From: Sedimentisphaerales bacterium
GTDB taxonomy: Bacteria > Planctomycetota > Phycisphaerae > Sedimentisphaerales > SM23-30
Direction of reading: 5' to 3'
Length of the DNA stretch: 8,667 nt
NCBI GenBank assembly: GCA_030640865.1
Contig: DAOWIP010000182.1
Span: 1-8,667 of the forward strand
Below, one piece after another: positions 7,021 to 8,667 of this stretch. The position numbers and the translations under genes were made by a program. Numbering within the stretch: the first letter of the stretch is position 1; every line of letters starts with the position of its first letter. Below the pieces are notes generated by a model, which worked only from the letters and a program-made list of their open reading frames with translations, was not told the origin of the DNA and did not search any database.

Positions 7021-8280
7021 ATGGTGTGTAATGTGAGATTGTCAATCAATACGGCGTGGGCGGTGCTGGGTAATCTGGCATACGTGGGGGGGCGTATTTT
7101 TATTGTGGTGTTGCTGACGCGGCAATTTACCAGTGTTGAAGTTGGCCGGGTACTTTATGCGTTGGCAGTGGTAACGCCACTGTCTTATCTAATTAATATG
7201 GAACTGCGGTCGGTTTTCGTTACCGATACGCAGGGCCAAATCAAAGTCGGCCATTGCCTGATGAGCCGACTGGTTACTAACAGCATTCTGCTGCTGGTAC
7301 TTCTGATACTGTGCGGGATTCAATGGAATAATTGGGGCATTGGTAAAAGCGCAATTATTCTGTTGGCTGGAACGGTGCGAGGCTCGGAAAGCTGGGCGGA
7401 TGTCTATATGGGGGTTTTTCAGAAGTACGAACAAATGAAACGCTGGGCGATTTCGCAGGCTACCAAAACTACGCTGGTGTTATTGTGGGTAATCTTTATG
7501 CCGTTCTGGACAGATAATATTAGCTGGATGCTGGTCGGGTGGCTGTCGGCAACTGTGGTGGTAGTCTGGTTCTATGATCGGGTTCGTGCGGGAAGGATGG
7601 TTCCTATAGAGACTCACTGGGAAGCCAATATCGGCAGGCAGTTGTTTGGCCGGGGTTTTCCATTGGGCGTTTTTGTTACATTAGCCATATTGAATCAGCA
7701 GGTAGCGCAGTATTTTATCGAGCATGAACTTGGCTATTCCGCGGTGGCGTATTATGGCGTGTTTATGATGTATGTCAGCGGAATGACGACAGTGCAAAAC
7801 GGAGTTAATCAGGCGATTCTGCCGAGACTGGCCCAATACTTTAGCGAGAATATGTCCAGGTTTCTGAAATTGCTGGGCGCTGTCCTTGGGGCGTCAGTGA
7901 TGGCAATGCTGGCAGGAATGGCTGTGGTCGGCTGGCATGGTCGGGCAATTCTGAGGATTCTGAACGGAGAAGAATACGCGGAGTACGCGTCCCTGTTCTT
8001 TATGATGATATGCGCAGGATGCCTGCTTCTGACAGGGATGATTCTGGGCGATGCGATAATAGCCTGTCATCGATTCAAGAGCAGAGTGGCAGCGGTAGGA
8101 TTGGGACTGGTTGTTAATGTGATTGTCTGTTGGCGGTATGTGGGCGATTATGGGCTTAAGGCGGCAGTCTGGGCCGCGGTGCTGTCCGCAATGGTAACGA
8201 CACTTGCTTGCGGTATAGTGTTAATTTGGGTAGTGCTTGGCAAAAACGATGCCAGCGTCAAAAGTTCAGCTCGACCGTGA
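7021..8280 (+). CDS. Polysaccharide flippase-like integral membrane protein (Wzx/PST, MOP superfamily)
   Basis: This 419-residue protein is highly hydrophobic, with about 12 predicted membrane spans: roughly 10-33, 43-60, 84-100, 109-118, 147-164, 168-184, 211-230, 240-258, 285-304, 323-345, 355-372 and 380-405. The N-terminal pattern NTAWAVLGNLAYVGGR, followed by a VGR...A.....L near residue 42 and L..R.V..TD near 59-69, is typical of polysaccharide-biosynthesis (PST/Wzx) flippases, and the length fits. Such proteins translocate lipid-linked oligosaccharide units across the inner membrane, which suits the upstream Wzz/BY-kinase. An in-frame TAA at 7015-7017 makes ATG 7021 the first possible start. 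No Shine-Dalgarno precedes it, and GTG 7024 or 7033 are weaker alternatives. The gene is separated from the kinase by 276 bp of repeats, so it may have its own promoter. Substrate is unknown. An O-antigen versus exopolysaccharide role cannot be told from sequence alone. Confidence 0.88.
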   Translation: MVCNVRLSINTAWAVLGNLAYVGGRIFIVVLLTRQFTSVEVGRVLYALAVVTPLSYLINMELRSVFVTDTQGQIKVGHCLMSRLVTNSILLLVLLILCGIQWNNWGIGKSAIILLAGTVRGSESWADVYMGVFQKYEQMKRWAISQATKTTLVLLWVIFMPFWTDNISWMLVGWLSATVVVVWFYDRVRAGRMVPIETHWEANIGRQLFGRGFPLGVFVTLAILNQQVAQYFIEHELGYSAVAYYGVFMMYVSGMTTVQNGVNQAILPRLAQYFSENMSRFLKLLGAVLGASVMAMLAGMAVVGWHGRAILRILNGEEYAEYASLFFMMICAGCLLLTGMILGDAIIACHRFKSRVAAVGLGLVVNVIVCWRYVGDYGLKAAVWAAVLSAMVTTLACGIVLIWVVLGKNDASVKSSARP

Positions 8281-8294
8281 TACCAGACTGGGAT

Positions 8295-8346
8295 CGTATA
8301 TTTTAGTGGTCGTTCGGCACTTTTGGCGGAGACATCAAAATATACG
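8295..8346. repeat. Perfect 10-bp inverted repeat, 32-bp spacer
   Basis: CGTATATTTT (8295-8304) is the exact reverse complement of AAAATATACG (8337-8346). It lies 14 bp after the flippase stop. The arms are AT-rich and the loop is long, so it could be a bidirectional transcription end, a protein-binding pair, or the ends of a tiny element. No T-run follows on either strand beyond the arm itself. Confidence 0.6.
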
Positions 8347-8410
8347 CACCGCGTATTGGAATTCCCGCGAGCGGAACCGTAACATATTGTCGTAAGACTA
8401 CTTACCCGCG

Positions 8411-8440
8411 TACTAACGGGAAAACTCAATCGTGAGCACT
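8411..8440 (+). repeat. Diverged 30-bp direct repeat, copy B
   Basis: Matches 4481-4510 at 25 of 30 positions, with the CTACTTA motif also shared just upstream (8398-8404). Unlike copy A it is not followed by a start codon with a ribosome site. It could be the remains of a gene leader, a mobile repeat, or a shared regulatory element. Confidence 0.6.
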
Positions 8441-8507
8441 ATAGAACAAAAGGCCCGTCCCGCTGGTATTTTTTTAGAGGCTGCCATAATTGTCTCGGAT
8501 TTTTTAT

Positions 8508-8536
8508 TTTACATTTGAATTAGGGTTTTGTAAAAT
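8508..8536 (+). promoter_or_regulatory. Sigma70-type promoter, probably for tRNA-Phe
   Basis: A -35 box TTTACA (8508-8513) and a -10 box TAAAAT (8531-8536) each match consensus at 5 of 6 bases, with the ideal 17-bp spacer. Transcription would start near 8543, giving a 5' leader of about 85-90 nt before the tRNA, to be removed by RNase P. A TTGACG at 8578-8583 closer to the tRNA has no -10 box at a suitable distance. Confidence 0.6.
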
Positions 8537-8593
8537 GCCGTGCGTAATGATGTTATGGATTGGGTTCCGAGTGGACTTTGACGGAATGTTCGT

Positions 8594-8620
8594 ATAACCT
8601 TTTGTTTTATATAAGGTTAT
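8594..8620 (+). repeat. Hairpin in the tRNA leader
   Basis: ATAACCTT (8594-8601) and AAGGTTAT (8613-8620) are perfect 8-bp arms around an 11-nt AT-rich loop, ending 9 nt before the mature tRNA. It would form in the pre-tRNA leader, or could serve as an operator palindrome. It lacks the GC-rich stem and U-tract of a terminator. Confidence 0.55.
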
Positions 8621-8629
8621 GGTAATTGT

Positions 8630-8667
<38 letters not shown>

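Larger units (their letters stand above)
8281..8629. other. Intergenic region between flippase and tRNA-Phe
   Basis: The 349 bp hold no convincing protein gene. From left to right they contain a long-armed inverted repeat (8295-8346), copy B of the direct repeat found before the kinase (8411-8440), a TATTTTTTTA stretch around 8467-8476 with no stem in front of it, a sigma70-like promoter (8508-8536), and a hairpin (8594-8620). The part right of about 8495 is clearly more AT-rich than the genes, as is usual for tRNA promoter regions. Confidence 0.7.

Noticed and set aside
8148..8429. - strand ORF across the flippase 3' end and following gap
   Set aside because: Half is antisense to the flippase, the rest crosses the inverted repeat, and nothing in it resembles a protein family.
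8455..8476. Intrinsic terminator before the T-rich stretch near 8470
   Set aside because: The GC-rich GGCCCGTCCCGC run has no complementary arm, so no stem precedes the T-run.
8535..8597. Small + strand ORF of 20 codons before the tRNA
   Set aside because: Its ATG overlaps the proposed -10 box, it has no ribosome site, and the translation is unremarkable.

Overview
The window is one end of an exopolysaccharide or capsule assembly locus on a bacterial chromosome. All genes read on the + strand: a very large TPR-repeat protein whose 5' end is cut by the window edge (to 4382), a fused Wzz-type chain-length regulator and tyrosine autokinase (4531-6744), a multi-pass oligosaccharide flippase (7021-8280), and the 5' half of a tRNA-Phe gene (8630 to the edge). 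I see no believable protein gene on the - strand.

Organism: base composition is near 50% GC. Shine-Dalgarno use is uneven: clear for the kinase, absent for the flippase. The proteins and the repeat-rich gaps recall planctomycete-type (Phycisphaerae-like) genomes or other sediment lineages with large TPR/Wzz/exosortase loci. This is an impression from family resemblance. No taxonomic marker is present, because the tRNA is incomplete.

How the genes fit together: the flippase would move lipid-linked sugar units across the inner membrane. The Wzz/BY-kinase would set chain length and control assembly by cycles of tyrosine phosphorylation on its C-terminal Tyr cluster. The TPR protein is a likely periplasmic or envelope scaffold, as TPR proteins are in PEP-CTERM/exosortase, alginate and cellulose systems. 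No polymerase, glycosyltransferase, export porin or exosortase lies in the window, so the rest of the locus must be upstream or elsewhere.

The gaps between genes are the most unusual part. Both the TPR and kinase genes end inside a 7-bp tandem repeat tract (TTGTGAG and GTGGAGA units). Both following gaps also hold a short palindrome with a CTAC foot, which is GTAG at the 5' foot on the - strand, as in REP elements. The 276-bp gap before the flippase is a mosaic of palindromes and an 11-bp direct repeat. A diverged ~30-bp direct repeat occurs just before the kinase gene and again after the flippase. The 349-bp gap after the flippase holds a perfect 10-bp inverted repeat, the second copy of that direct repeat, a good sigma70-type promoter, and a hairpin just before the tRNA.

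I did not find a clear new defence, mobile or RNA system. The best leads are the repeat elements tied to gene ends, the altered P-loop motifs of the kinase, and the size of the TPR partner.
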